Shown: positions 40,492-49,520, counted from the stretch's first letter. The stretch: DNA of 55,565 bases from Thermaceae bacterium (GCA_026987375.1 JALSMT010000099.1:1-55565); one strand, 5' to 3'. Made by a program: numbers and translations. Notes: a model not told the origin generated them from the sequence alone.

Positions 40492-40947
40492 TCATTCCAG
40501 AACGCCTGCGCTTTCGCCGCGCGAACCACGACTCCCCAGTACGCGGCTGAAGAGCGAGAGATCGGTGCTGGAAAAACCCGCGTCCGCCGCCGCCCTGCCC
40601 AGCCGGGAACGCGCTTGCGGGTCGAAGAGTAACGCCACCTCGTAGGCGTTGGCGTCGTAAGCGGATTTGAGGAGAACCCGTAATAGCCCACGGTAGACTT
40701 CGTAAGAATCGGCGGCGATACGGGTAGCCAGAACGGTGGCGCGGTCGCCCTGCCAGACGGCTTGCGCCAGAGCAAAACCGCGAACGGCCCCTTCTTCTTC
40801 CGCCGCGAAGGAGTGGCCGCTGCGCGCGAAAAAGCTGAGGGTTGCTCGCTTGATGCGGTAGAAGCTAGGCGGCCTTTCTGGGAATACGCGCCTTTCCAGA
40901 TCGCTAAGGGCGGCCAGGTCGTCTTCGTTTAAGTAGCGGTAGTGCAT
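40492..40947 (-). CDS. DUF1999 / GNAT-fold protein
   Basis: The 151-aa protein resembles, from memory, the DUF1999 group of GNAT-fold proteins found in Thermus: YRYLNEDDLAAL at the start, SFFARSGHSFAAEEEG, RGFALAQAVWQGDRATVLATRI, LLKSAYDANAYEVALLFDP and the ending VLGSRGSRGESAGVLE. GNAT proteins transfer acyl groups from acyl-CoA; the Q/RxxGxG/A loop is not obvious, so activity is uncertain. TAGTCT ends 5 nt before the ATG. Confidence 0.8.
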   Translation of the reverse strand: MHYRYLNEDDLAALSDLERRVFPERPPSFYRIKRATLSFFARSGHSFAAEEEGAVRGFALAQAVWQGDRATVLATRIAADSYEVYRGLLRVLLKSAYDANAYEVALLFDPQARSRLGRAAADAGFSSTDLSLFSRVLGSRGSRGESAGVLE

Positions 40948-40952
40948 AACCC

Positions 40953-40958
40953 AGACTA
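40953..40958 (-). promoter_or_regulatory. -10 box of the DUF1999 gene
   Basis: TAGTCT ends 5 nt before the ATG at 40947; no Shine-Dalgarno. Confidence 0.4.
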
Positions 40959-40973
40959 ACCCCTCACCATGCG

Positions 40974-42419
40974 TCAGGAGGAGCGTTTACCCGCCTTACC
41001 CGCCAGCACTAGCAACGCCGCCGCCAAAAGCGCCGCCAGGGGAGAGAGGCTGCGCGAGTCTTGCAAGGCGCGGGTAGAGGAGGGCCTGGGGCGCGGCAGC
41101 TTCGTTTCCGCAGCGCTGTTGAGACTGACGGCAATACCGCCAAAAAAACCCGGCTCGAGGCGGCCTTGCCACCCCAGCGGCCGCAGGCGCTCTCTAAAGG
41201 GTTGCAGCCAGTTGTAAAGAAGAACCAGCATTGCCGGGTTGTCTTGCCAGGAATGGCCGGGCGGAGCGTAGACGTCTCGGCCCCTGACCCAGATAAGACC
41301 GTTGCCAGTTCTATCGCTGACGAGGGGTAGCCACCTCCCTTCACTGGGACGCTCGAGCAGCGGGAGTTTCGCGCCGATTAGCGACAGCCCGCGGCCATAG
41401 GGCAGGGATTCGTTGACGGCGTAGACCGTTTTCACCTCGCCCAAGCGGCGGGCTACGTAGTAGCTAGCCAGCGCTGCGTCCCCTTTGCCGGGGGGGCCGT
41501 ATACCACCCGCAAACGGGCATTACCGCTTTCTCCGACGTCCAAGGCCGCCAGGGCGCGCGCCAGGTAGGCATCGTTGACCATGTTGCGCACTCGAACCTT
41601 ACCCTTCAGGTAATAGGCGATGTTGTCGAGCGGCAAAGCATCGTCGACCTGCAGACGGGCGGCGCGCCGTGGCAGCCTCGCCTTGAAGCGGGCGACAGCG
41701 AAGCGGTGCGCGGGTATTAGTAGTTTTATGCCTTCTCCTTCGCTGGTCAGTTTTATTGTTTTTCTCTTTCGGCCGGAGTTGTAAACTACCGCAAAATCCG
41801 CCCCCAGCCTGGTAATACCGACGTTGGCGGCGTCGTCTGCTACGTTTATGTAGCCGCAACCGGAGCAGGCCGGGGCGGCCGCGTCGGAAATATAAAGAAC
41901 TCTCGCCCCCGGCAGCAGCCTCAAGCCGGCGCGGGCGGCCGCGGCTAGGTCGGCGCGGGCGTCTCCGGGGCGGAGGGAGTCTAGTATTTTAGCCGCTTTT
42001 TCGCTTTTATAAGGGCCGAATGCCGCAGCTCTCAGCCCTGCTCTTACCAGGACTATCCTGTCGGCCGCTTCGATCCAGGGAGCAGCGGCGCCGACGGCCT
42101 TTCGCCAGCGGCTGCTAGAACCGCTTTGGGCGGCCATAGAAGCGCTGGCGTCTATGACCAATACCAGTTCGCCGGGGCGGCTCAGCAGCAGCGGGCGGGA
42201 AAGGGCCAGGACCATGAAAAGGAAGCTCAGCAGCAAAAGCGCCAGTCTGATATCAAGTCGTCTCAAAGCCGCGGCCGTCGCCTTCCCGCTTTCGATCAGC
42301 CATAAAGCCGCCCGCTTTTCCTGGGGCAGGCGGCGTATTCTGTATAGCCAGTAGATCACTAACGCCAGAGGCAAAAGCGTTAGAGCCGCGGGTTGCGCGA
42401 AGGTCAGCCGGCCCGGCAT
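40974..42419 (-). CDS. BatA-type membrane protein with vWA domain
   Basis: The 481-aa protein has the BatA N-terminus (helices about 10-27 and 57-78 flanking an RRL-rich loop), a von Willebrand A domain starting ELVLVIDASASM with the metal-adhesion motif D90-x-S92-x-S94, then a long extracytoplasmic part and a C-terminal helix (about 455-474). Such proteins are normally encoded next to MoxR and DUF58 genes and are thought to form a chaperone-like complex; here that pair is at 47.2-48.9 kb. Two Cys (CSGC near 186) could form a disulfide or bind metal. AAGGAG directly abuts the ATG, and ATTATC (GATAAT on the minus strand) 8 nt upstream suggests leaderless initiation. Confidence 0.85.
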   Translation of the reverse strand: MPGRLTFAQPAALTLLPLALVIYWLYRIRRLPQEKRAALWLIESGKATAAALRRLDIRLALLLLSFLFMVLALSRPLLLSRPGELVLVIDASASMAAQSGSSSRWRKAVGAAAPWIEAADRIVLVRAGLRAAAFGPYKSEKAAKILDSLRPGDARADLAAAARAGLRLLPGARVLYISDAAAPACSGCGYINVADDAANVGITRLGADFAVVYNSGRKRKTIKLTSEGEGIKLLIPAHRFAVARFKARLPRRAARLQVDDALPLDNIAYYLKGKVRVRNMVNDAYLARALAALDVGESGNARLRVVYGPPGKGDAALASYYVARRLGEVKTVYAVNESLPYGRGLSLIGAKLPLLERPSEGRWLPLVSDRTGNGLIWVRGRDVYAPPGHSWQDNPAMLVLLYNWLQPFRERLRPLGWQGRLEPGFFGGIAVSLNSAAETKLPRPRPSSTRALQDSRSLSPLAALLAAALLVLAGKAGKRSS

Positions 42420-42445
42420 CTCCTTACATTATCGTCTATAAATTA

Positions 42446-42472
42446 CCCCCGACCTGCAAATACGGTCGGGGG
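42446..42472 (-). terminator. Terminator of the DUF3352-like gene
   Basis: A perfect 9-bp stem (CCCCCGACC and complement), 9-nt loop, then TAATTTAT on the minus strand. Confidence 0.7.
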
Positions 42473-42492
42473 CCGGCTGGGGTGTGACCGGA

Positions 42493-44010
42493 TTACCAGT
42501 TGATCTCTGTGAACGACTTGCCTTGCATATATCTATCAGTGTGGACGCCATAGCTAATGCTGTTTCCCGTCTTGCCGGCGACGAAAGTCATGAATTGACT
42601 CAGCTTCAGGCTGAATTCCGCCATTAGCCTCTGCACGTCAGGATCTTCGATTTGCTGGGTGATCATGAAGGGCAGCAGAGCGGCGCCTTGCCTTAGCGCC
42701 TTGCCGACTTTCCCGAAGCCGGCCGAAGTGTATTGCGCGGGCAGCATTTTAGAGAGGCGCAGGTAGTCGGGGTCTTGCGCCAGCTTGGCGGCGCTCAGCA
42801 GCTCTAGCGCCTTTTGTGAGGTAGCCACCGCTAAACGGTCGTCGTAGCTGACGATGTACAGCTCGCCCATCATTCCAATCTGCACCTTTTTGCCGTCACG
42901 GCCGTCTACTTTTATGGCTTTGACGGCAAAACCGCCGTTGTCTTGCGGCGAGGCAAAGCCGGCCAACATCTGCAACCAGCTCAAGAGCGTCACCTCGGCG
43001 GTGAGGCTGTCTTTGGTCTCGATAAGAAGGAGCAGGTTGCCGAGCGGCTGTTGCATGGCTGCTTGGGGGTCTTCGCTACCGGCGTCAATGATGGCGTAGC
43101 GGTTGCCGAAAGCGGAGAGATCGAGCTGCAGGTCGGAGCCGAATTTTTCCGCCCAGCCGCTGGCGTAGTCGCCCAGCTTGGCGAAATCGAGCATGCCGCT
43201 GCTAACCGATACCCCGGCCGGCAGACTGCTGAGCGGCCAGGCGCTGCCTCGCGGCGTAAATATCTCTGCCAGGGTGGCGTCTTGGTCTGGGTTTAGATTG
43301 AAGCGGCTGTAGCTATGGATGCCGTCTTTTTCTATATTCATAGCCATATATAAGCCGCCGAATGTCTTAATGGCGCGCACCGCTTCGGGGGGCAGGCCCA
43401 AGTTGGGATCGTCGAGGTATTTCCACAGCGGTTCGCCCTCGACCCAGAAGGCGAAGTCGCCCTCTATCGGCAGTTTGTAGCCGCGGTCGCCCTTGAAAAA
43501 GCGTTCTACTACCTTCTGAGATCCCATCATCAGCATGTTGTTGCTAACGCCGATGACAAACTCGGGGTTATCGCCGTTTTTTTCTAGCAGCCAGCCATTG
43601 CGCTCGTAAGGGTTTTTCATGGCCTGACGAATGGCGCCGATGATTTCTTGGGCGCTTTTCGCCGCCGGCTTGGCGAGTACGAAAAACCCCCCGTCGGGGT
43701 AGACGGTCAGAATGCCTTCTTGGCCGAAGACGTCGGCGCTAAGTAGCGTGCCGATCTCCCTTTTTTCTTCGGGCGTGAGAGGGTTGTTGCTTTCGCCCTC
43801 AATAGTTTTCATGAATAGCTCGGAGATGCCCAGGCGATTCCATTCGGCCTGAAAATCTATGAAATAGGCTTTCTTAATCGCCAGGTTGCGGGTATACATA
43901 CCTGCGGTGGCCCCCGGAGGGGTGAGTGAGGCCAGGCTCTGGGCGCTCGCTAAGGAAAAGACGGCGGCCAGGGCGACGGCCAGCAGTAGCAGTGCACTTT
44001 TTCTGTTCAT
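42493..44010 (-). CDS. Secreted DUF3352-like protein
   Basis: The 505-aa protein begins with a signal peptide (residues 2-22, cleaved after ASA). The mature part has the alternating strands and phrases of DUF3352-type proteins (ILTVYPDGGFFVLAKPA, SVSSGMLDFAKLGDYASGWAEKF, ELYIVSYDDRLAVATSQKALELL), a family with no settled function found in several bacterial lineages. It has few Cys and no membrane anchor, so it is probably periplasmic or extracellular. The true start is 44010, since the signal peptide begins there and TACAAT lies 7 nt before; the frame is open 129 nt further. Confidence 0.75.
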   Translation of the reverse strand: MNRKSALLLLAVALAAVFSLASAQSLASLTPPGATAGMYTRNLAIKKAYFIDFQAEWNRLGISELFMKTIEGESNNPLTPEEKREIGTLLSADVFGQEGILTVYPDGGFFVLAKPAAKSAQEIIGAIRQAMKNPYERNGWLLEKNGDNPEFVIGVSNNMLMMGSQKVVERFFKGDRGYKLPIEGDFAFWVEGEPLWKYLDDPNLGLPPEAVRAIKTFGGLYMAMNIEKDGIHSYSRFNLNPDQDATLAEIFTPRGSAWPLSSLPAGVSVSSGMLDFAKLGDYASGWAEKFGSDLQLDLSAFGNRYAIIDAGSEDPQAAMQQPLGNLLLLIETKDSLTAEVTLLSWLQMLAGFASPQDNGGFAVKAIKVDGRDGKKVQIGMMGELYIVSYDDRLAVATSQKALELLSAAKLAQDPDYLRLSKMLPAQYTSAGFGKVGKALRQGAALLPFMITQQIEDPDVQRLMAEFSLKLSQFMTFVAGKTGNSISYGVHTDRYMQGKSFTEINW

Positions 44011-44017
44011 ATATGAA

Positions 44018-44023
44018 ATTGTA
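44018..44023 (-). promoter_or_regulatory. -10 box for leaderless DUF3352-like gene
   Basis: TACAAT ends 7 nt before the ATG at 44010; no Shine-Dalgarno. Confidence 0.55.
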
Positions 44024-44086
44024 GCAGAGTCTGCCTGAGTGGGGTGTGCAAAGGGCGGCCGCCTTGCCTGACCAGGCTCCTCTCGT

Positions 44087-44605
44087 TCAAAGGTAGACGG
44101 CGCTGACGCCTCGTTTGCCGCTTCGCCAAGCTTCCTCACCAGCTCTGGCCAGCGCTTTTCCGCTGGGGGGCGTGGACCACAGCAGGCAGTCGGCGGCGAC
44201 CAGTTCGTTTAAGGCGAGTTTTGTGACGGCGGCCTTGCTGGCAGTCTCATCCGGAATGAGTGCGTAGACGTGGCCGCTGCGGGCCGGTAGTGCGGCCGTG
44301 GCCGGCGCCTTGACGCGATCGACTACGGCTTGCAGACTCGAAGCGCCTACCACCGGCACCCCCAGAGCGCGACCCAAGCCCGTTGCCGCGGCGATGGCTA
44401 TGCGAATGCCGGTGTACGAGCCGGGGCCCTCACCGGCTACCAAGAGCTGCAGCTCGGAGGCGCTCATTCCCGTCCAGCGCAAGAACGATTCGATGTCGCT
44501 CATCAGGGTCTCGGCGTGCTTGCGACGGCGCAGCAAGGCGCGCTCGCTGTAGAGAGTGCCTAGCACCAAGTACTCGCTGGCGGTGTCTATGGCCAGGACG
44601 TTCAC
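44087..44605 (-). CDS. tsaB: tRNA threonylcarbamoyladenosine synthesis protein TsaB
   Basis: The 172-aa protein begins NVLAIDTASEYLVLG and carries GEGPGSYTGIRIAIAAATGLGRALGVPVVGASSL, the TsaB signature. TsaB supports TsaD in making the t6A base next to the anticodon of ANN-reading tRNAs. It is shorter than E. coli TsaB (231 aa), with a reduced C-terminal half but a normal ending (VYL). The start is GTG at 44605 with TAAACT 7 nt upstream, again of leaderless type. It is divergent from the DNA ligase gene. Confidence 0.9.
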   Translation of the reverse strand: MNVLAIDTASEYLVLGTLYSERALLRRRKHAETLMSDIESFLRWTGMSASELQLLVAGEGPGSYTGIRIAIAAATGLGRALGVPVVGASSLQAVVDRVKAPATAALPARSGHVYALIPDETASKAAVTKLALNELVAADCLLWSTPPSGKALARAGEEAWRSGKRGVSAVYL

Positions 44606-44612
44606 GCTAGGT

Positions 44613-44618
44613 AGTTTA
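44613..44618 (-). promoter_or_regulatory. -10 box for leaderless tsaB
   Basis: TAAACT ends 7 nt before the GTG start; no Shine-Dalgarno. Confidence 0.45.
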
Positions 44619-44650
44619 ATCGCTGCGCTAGACTTGGTGTAGGAGGGAAT

Positions 44651-46375
44651 ATGACATTTTTGCGTTTCGTGACCACTTTGCGGGAGGTGGAACGAGCGTC
44701 GTCCCGCCTGGAGATGGTGCGGCTGCTGGCGGACGCGCTGCGAGACTTACCGCCAGATGAAGCGCCGCTGGCGGTGAATTTGCTAAAGGGGCAGGTCGCG
44801 CCCGAGTTCGAGGGGGTCGAGTTCGGCGTGGCCGAGAAGGAAGCAGCCAAGGCGCTGGCGCTGGCGCTGGGGCGGGACGAGGTGGAGGTGGTGCGGGCCG
44901 TTCGGGAGAAGGGCGACATCGGCGCCTATGCCCGCGAGGCGTTGCCCCAGCGCACGGGCGGCCTGTCGCTACGACACGTTTACGACGAGCTGCGCGCCAT
45001 CGCCGAGGACGCCGGCCCAGGTTCCCAGGCACGCAAGCGCGAGCGCTTGGCGCGGCTTGTCGCCGCGGCCAGCCCCGAGGAAGCGGCGCTGATCTTGCGC
45101 ATCGTGACCGGGCGGCTGCGGTTGGGCGTGGGCGACGCTACCGTGCTGGAGGCGCTGGCGCTGGCCTTTTTGGGCGACCGCAGTAAGAAGCCGCTTCTGG
45201 AACGGGCCTACAACCTGACCTCCGACCTCGCCTACGTGGCGCGGCTGGCTCTCGAGGGCGAGGACGCTTTGCGGGCGGTGAAGTTGGAGGTTGGCAAACC
45301 GGTGCGTATGATGCTCGCCGAGCGGCTCGCCGGCCCCGAGCAGATCATGGAGAAGTTGGGCTCCCACTACGCCGAGCACAAGTACGACGGAGAGCGGGTG
45401 CAGATCCACTACGACGGTGAGCGCTTCTGGGTCTACTCGCGCCGGCTCGAGAACATCACCCACCAGTACCCCGACCTGCTGGAGGCGCTCCGCGAAGTCC
45501 AGCACGAACCCTTCATCCTCGAGGCCGAGGCCGTGGTCACCGACCCGCTGACCGGAGAGATGCGCCCCTTCCAGAACGTGCTCAACCGCAAGGTCAAGCA
45601 CCTGACGCCCGAGCTTCTGGAGAAGTACCCCATCAAGGGGTTCGTCTTCGAGCTACTCTACGACCGCGGTGAGGCGCTGATCGAGCGGCCCTACCGCGAG
45701 CGTCGCGAGCGGCTCGAGCGCTGGTTCCGCCCCCACGAGCGCCTGGAACTTTCGGTCAAGCGCTACGTGGAAACCACGGAGGAGCTGGTCCGCTTCTTCG
45801 ACGAATCCATCGAGGCGGGCTGCGAGGGGCTGGTTTGCAAGAAGCCCGACGGCGAGTACGAGGCCGGCAAGCGCGGCTTCAAGTGGGTCAAGTACAAACG
45901 CGGCATCGCCGGCAAGCTGTCCGACACCCTCGACCTCGTCATCGTCGGCGCTTGGCTGGGGCGGGGGCGGCGCGCCGGTGCCTACGGTTCGCTCTTGGCC
46001 GCGGCCTACAACTCCGACGAGGACCGTTTCGAAACGCTCACCAAGATAGGTTCGGGCTTCAGCGACGCCGACCTCAACGAGGTGCTGCCGCGGCGGCTCG
46101 GCCCCTACCGCCGCCAGGAACGGCATCCGCGGGTCTGGTCGCTGCAGGAGCCCGACGTCTGGTTCGACCCGGTCCTGGTCGTCGAGGTGGAGGCTCAAGA
46201 GATCACCCTCAGCCCGGGCCACACCTGCGCCTTCGGCGTGGTGCAGCAGGGTCGCGGCCTGGCTCTGCGCTTCCCCCGCTTCGTGCGCTACCGCGACGAC
46301 AAGAGCCCCGAAGAGGCCACAACCACCCGCGAGGTCGTCGAGATGTACCACAACCAATGGTCGCAATCGCGATAG
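44651..46375 (+). CDS. lig: ATP-dependent DNA ligase (archaeal type)
   Basis: The 574-aa enzyme has the three-domain layout of archaeal/eukaryotic replicative ligases: a DNA-binding domain (about 1-200), the adenylation domain with the nucleophile Lys in EHKYDGERVQIH (near 242), FILEAEAVVTD and EGLVCKKPDGEYEAGKR, and an OB domain with FKWVKYKR and the C-terminal half to 574. Bacteria normally rely on NAD-dependent LigA, so this is an extra repair ligase or an acquired gene. Sampled bases are markedly richer in GC (45 of 60 at 45961-46020) than in the next gene (31 of 60 at 46801-46860), which suggests transfer or a different history. AGGAGG precedes the ATG. Confidence 0.93.
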   Translation: MTFLRFVTTLREVERASSRLEMVRLLADALRDLPPDEAPLAVNLLKGQVAPEFEGVEFGVAEKEAAKALALALGRDEVEVVRAVREKGDIGAYAREALPQRTGGLSLRHVYDELRAIAEDAGPGSQARKRERLARLVAAASPEEAALILRIVTGRLRLGVGDATVLEALALAFLGDRSKKPLLERAYNLTSDLAYVARLALEGEDALRAVKLEVGKPVRMMLAERLAGPEQIMEKLGSHYAEHKYDGERVQIHYDGERFWVYSRRLENITHQYPDLLEALREVQHEPFILEAEAVVTDPLTGEMRPFQNVLNRKVKHLTPELLEKYPIKGFVFELLYDRGEALIERPYRERRERLERWFRPHERLELSVKRYVETTEELVRFFDESIEAGCEGLVCKKPDGEYEAGKRGFKWVKYKRGIAGKLSDTLDLVIVGAWLGRGRRAGAYGSLLAAAYNSDEDRFETLTKIGSGFSDADLNEVLPRRLGPYRRQERHPRVWSLQEPDVWFDPVLVVEVEAQEITLSPGHTCAFGVVQQGRGLALRFPRFVRYRDDKSPEEATTTREVVEMYHNQWSQSR

Positions 46376-46420
46376 GGTATCCTGGAATCAGCACCATGAG
46401 GTGTTTACTGAGGAGGCCTT

Positions 46421-47128
46421 ATGAGCTATGGAGAAACTTTTAATCGCGTAAAGACGCTGGCGCTCGAGCTCTGGAGCGCGCAGCAAACTGTCATATTGAC
46501 GCTGGCGGCGCTTGGCGGCTTGGTCGTTTTATTGCCGCAGCAGATGGGAATGATCGTCTCGCTGTTAGTCGCGCTCGTGCAAGCTACCTTATCTGTTTAC
46601 TGGCTCAAGGCCGGAGCGCGTAGCGGTAGCCTCGACGCGGCGTCACTGCAAAAACAGGATAAGGACTGGCCGTCTTACCTGGGTGTCGGCCTTGGCATAT
46701 TTGCATCAATTTTCCTCGCGGTATTGATCTTCTTTCCGCTTTTTTTTCTGGGCTTGCCGGGGGTAGTTGTCTACGCGTTCCTGACTATTATCGCGGCTTT
46801 TTTGGTTGCTTATTACACTCCCAAGGTGCAGGTGCAGGCCAGTGGGTTTATGGAAGCCCTAAAATTGCTGTACTCGCTAATAATAAGCCTCGCCAAGCGC
46901 GAATATTTCTTTTCCAGCAAATTATGGTATCCGATTAGCTTGTATATACTCGCGGGCGCAATATCCGCCGCCGTGCTGGCGCCGGCCAAGCACGGAGCGG
47001 CAGCGGCCATACTAACCTTCCTTTTTGACTTGATATTCATCCCAGTGGGCGCCGCGGTAATGCTGGTGGTCTACGAGAACATCTGGAAAGAAGACGAGCC
47101 CGCCGCCGCTGTAGTTATTGAGGGTTAG
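46421..47128 (+). CDS. Integral membrane protein, unknown function
   Basis: The 235-aa protein has about five or six hydrophobic helices (about 25-41, 45-62, 85-105, 110-130, 165-190, 205-225) and short charged ends. Its beginning MSYGETFNRVKTLALEL and the pairing of helices resemble DUF4013-type or glycerophosphodiester-phosphodiesterase-associated membrane proteins, but I do not recognise it with confidence. AGGAGG lies 5 nt before the ATG. It follows the ligase by 45 bp and is convergent with the DUF58-MoxR pair. Confidence 0.7.
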   Translation: MSYGETFNRVKTLALELWSAQQTVILTLAALGGLVVLLPQQMGMIVSLLVALVQATLSVYWLKAGARSGSLDAASLQKQDKDWPSYLGVGLGIFASIFLAVLIFFPLFFLGLPGVVVYAFLTIIAAFLVAYYTPKVQVQASGFMEALKLLYSLIISLAKREYFFSSKLWYPISLYILAGAISAAVLAPAKHGAAAAILTFLFDLIFIPVGAAVMLVVYENIWKEDEPAAAVVIEG

Positions 47129-47209
47129 GTTTATTGGGCGCATCCCCTAAGCCGAGCCATTCTTCAGCGGCGCTAAACGGCCCGCTCGCCCCTGGCGGAG
47201 AATAGCGAT

Positions 47210-47962
47210 TCAGCGCCATTCGAGTAACTTTTGCCGCCGTAAAGAGGGTATAATCTCGTCGCCGACCAGTAGCCCTACGTAATCGCCATAGCGCCTGAAC
47301 GCCTTGCGCAGCGAGGCGAGGTGCTTTTGTATTCCCGCACGGTAGCGAGTTATTTCTGGGCGTCCTACTCGTTTTCTGGCTCCGCTTTCCACGTCGCGCC
47401 ACTCGGCCTCGCGCGGCGGGGGTTCTATCTCTTGCGACGCCAGTATGTGCACCAGCACCGGGGAGTGTTTTTGCAGGCGGCGCGCCAGCGCCGCCCAGTC
47501 GCCTTGATCGAGCGCGTCGCTGATTATTAGCAATTGCCCTTTCGCCTTCTGCAAAGACCCCGCCGCGAAAACGTTTTTGGGAGCGTCCCTCAGCAGGTGT
47601 TCGTATTCGCGGGGCCGCCTTACGCGCACGGGCCCTTTGGCGGCGAGCAGATAGGTTTCTTCCGGCAGCGCCGCTTTGATGAGCGTATCCAGGACCCTGC
47701 CGGCGTACTGCCCTTTACCCCACAGTCCCATGCTCGCCGAAGTATCGAAGAAGAAGCTAAAGCGAGTCCGTTCTTCCCCTTCCCAGACGCGGGTATAGAG
47801 GCGTCCGCTGCGGGCGTAGGCCTTCCAGTCTACGAAGCGCAGGTCGTCGCCCGGCGTGTAGCCGCGTAGCTCCATGAAGTCTAGGCTTTCACCGCTGCGG
47901 CGGTTCTTGCGGCCGCCGGGCAGCGGTCGCCGCAGGGGAGTGCGGATGCGGTAGCGAGGCAT
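47210..47962 (-). CDS. DUF58 family protein
   Basis: The 250-aa soluble protein shows the DUF58 core: FMELRGYTPGDDLRFVDWKAYARSG (near 29-50), a hydrophobic strand RFSFFFDTSASMG (near 67) and LLIISDALDQGDW (near 144), which together form a vWA-like fold with an intact DxSxS-type motif (DTSAS). It lacks the N-terminal helices of longer DUF58 proteins. It is encoded immediately after moxR: the moxR TAA abuts its ATG. Such pairs act with vWA membrane proteins in assembling or activating enzyme complexes. Confidence 0.9.
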   Translation of the reverse strand: MPRYRIRTPLRRPLPGGRKNRRSGESLDFMELRGYTPGDDLRFVDWKAYARSGRLYTRVWEGEERTRFSFFFDTSASMGLWGKGQYAGRVLDTLIKAALPEETYLLAAKGPVRVRRPREYEHLLRDAPKNVFAAGSLQKAKGQLLIISDALDQGDWAALARRLQKHSPVLVHILASQEIEPPPREAEWRDVESGARKRVGRPEITRYRAGIQKHLASLRKAFRRYGDYVGLLVGDEIIPSLRRQKLLEWR

Positions 47963-48859
47963 TTACTTGGCCAGCGCCTTAGCCAGCAGGTCGCGTAAGA
48001 CGGTGTCTGCGGCGGCTCCTTCGAAGGCGGCTTCTTCCTTGAGAAAAAGGCGGTGTTTGAGAGCGGGCGCAGCGGCGCGGCGCAGGTCTTCCCAGTCGAC
48101 GTGGGCGCGTCCCGCCAGCTCCGCAAAGCCGCGCGCCAGCGCCAGCCAGGCTTTGGCGCCGCGGGGGCTGACGCCGAAACGCAGGCGCTCGTCTTCGGCG
48201 GATAGCTGGGCCAGGTTGGCCACGGCCTGCAGCGCCGCAGAAGACGCCTTGATTACGGCGGTTTCACGCTGCAACCCCTCAAAATCACTTGCCTTGGCTA
48301 CCGCCTCGGGCAACCGCGGCTCTTCGCTAAGTATGCGCAGCCAAGCCTGGTGCGGCGGCGCTACGATCTCGATTTTGCTCATGAAGCGGTCTACCTGGGC
48401 TTCGGGCAGGGGGTAGGTGCCTTCTAGCTCGATGGGGTTTTGCGTCGCCAGCACCATGAAAGGGCGGGGCAACTGGTGGCGGACGCCAAAGGCCGTTACC
48501 GCTCCTTCTTCCATGGCTTCCAGGAGGGCCGACTGGGTCTTGGGCGTGGCGCGGTTTATCTCGTCCGCCAGCACCACCTGGGCAAAGAGGGGCCCAGGTC
48601 GAAACTCAAAGCCTTCGCCGCGCCATATTTCCGTGCCGGTGACGTCGGCCGGCAGCAGGTCGGGCGTAAATTGAACGCGTTTATAGCTGAGTCCGCTGGC
48701 CGCGGCGAAACCGCGCGCCAGAAGGGTTTTGCCCAGGCCCGGCAGCCCTTCGAGCAGCGCGTGGCCGCCGGCTAACGCCGTCGCCAGCAAGGTTTCGCAG
48801 ACGTCTTCCTGACCGAAAAGTACACTGGCCAGAGCGGCTTTTAGTTTGCTTATCGCCAT
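47963..48859 (-). CDS. moxR: MoxR-family AAA+ ATPase
   Basis: The 298-aa ATPase has Walker A EGLPGLGKT (residues 37-45), Walker B VVLADEIN (near 94), sensor-1 MVLATQNPIELEGTYPLPEAQ (near 130) and the C-terminal lid. MoxR ATPases work as chaperones with vWA proteins, for example in methanol dehydrogenase or gas-vesicle maturation, but the client here is unknown. TATAAA ends 5 nt before the ATG and no Shine-Dalgarno is seen. It is divergent from tdk. Confidence 0.93.
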   Translation of the reverse strand: MAISKLKAALASVLFGQEDVCETLLATALAGGHALLEGLPGLGKTLLARGFAAASGLSYKRVQFTPDLLPADVTGTEIWRGEGFEFRPGPLFAQVVLADEINRATPKTQSALLEAMEEGAVTAFGVRHQLPRPFMVLATQNPIELEGTYPLPEAQVDRFMSKIEIVAPPHQAWLRILSEEPRLPEAVAKASDFEGLQRETAVIKASSAALQAVANLAQLSAEDERLRFGVSPRGAKAWLALARGFAELAGRAHVDWEDLRRAAAPALKHRLFLKEEAAFEGAAADTVLRDLLAKALAK

Positions 48860-48864
48860 GCCTA

Positions 48865-48870
48865 TTTATA
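48865..48870 (-). promoter_or_regulatory. -10 box for leaderless moxR-DUF58
   Basis: TATAAA ends 5 nt before the moxR ATG. No Shine-Dalgarno. Confidence 0.5.
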
Positions 48871-48932
48871 CCCGTTTCTCTCTTGGGGCCCAGCCCTTGC
48901 GTTAAGCTTGTACTTGGAATCTGGAGGTAGCC

Positions 48933-49517
48933 GTGCCTTTTTTGCCTTATCAAACTGGTTGGATAGAAGTCATAGCCGGGCCTATGTTTTCCGGCAAGTC
49001 GGAAGAGCTCATTCGCCGCGTCAAGAGGGTGATGATCGCCGGGCAAAAAGTACGGGTGTTCAAGCCGCTAATAGACGATCGCTACCACGCTAGCGACGTC
49101 GTCAGTCACGACGGACAAAGGGTGCAGGCGGAGCCGCTGCAAAACTCGGCCGAGATACTAGACGCCCTGGTCGAGCAGAAAGACCTGAAGGTCATCGCCG
49201 TAGACGAGGCGCAATTTTTCGACCTGGAGTTGCCGGCGGTCCTGGAAAGGGCCGCGCAGGGCGGCGTCAGGGTGATAGTCGCGGGCCTGGACATGGACTT
49301 TCGCGGCGAGCCTTTCGGGCCCATGCCGGCGCTACTGGCTAGGGCCGAGTTCGTGGAAAAGCTGAGCGCCGTTTGCGTTCAGTGCGGCAGATCGGCCACT
49401 AGGACGCAGAGACTCATCAACGGCGAGCCCGCCAGGTACGACGACGCGGTGATACTCGTGGGCGCAAAAGAAGCCTACGAACCCCGCTGCCGTGCCTGCC
49501 ACGTGGTAAAACGCTAG
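48933..49517 (+). CDS. tdk: Thymidine kinase
   Basis: The 194-aa type II thymidine kinase has the P-loop GPMFSGKS (residues 16-23), DEAQFF (near 90), [11 protein letters not shown] and the zinc lasso with CVQCG (near 148) and CRACH (near 188). It phosphorylates thymidine in nucleotide salvage. The GTG start has GGAGGT 5 nt upstream. It is 3 bp from the end of the convergent Hsp20 gene. Confidence 0.95.
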   Translation: MPFLPYQTGWIEVIAGPMFSGKSEELIRRVKRVMIAGQKVRVFKPLIDDRYHASDVVSHDGQRVQAEPLQNSAEILDALVEQKDLKVIAVDEAQFFDLELPAVLERAAQGGVRVIVAGLDMDFRGEPFGPMPALLARAEFVEKLSAVCVQCGRSATRTQRLINGEPARYDDAVILVGAKEAYEPRCRACHVVKR

Positions 49518-49520
49518 CCG

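Noticed and set aside
42493-44139. The longer form of the DUF3352-like protein overlapping tsaB.
   Set aside because: The extra 43 residues lie before the signal peptide and antisense-like in composition; the -10 box supports the shorter form.
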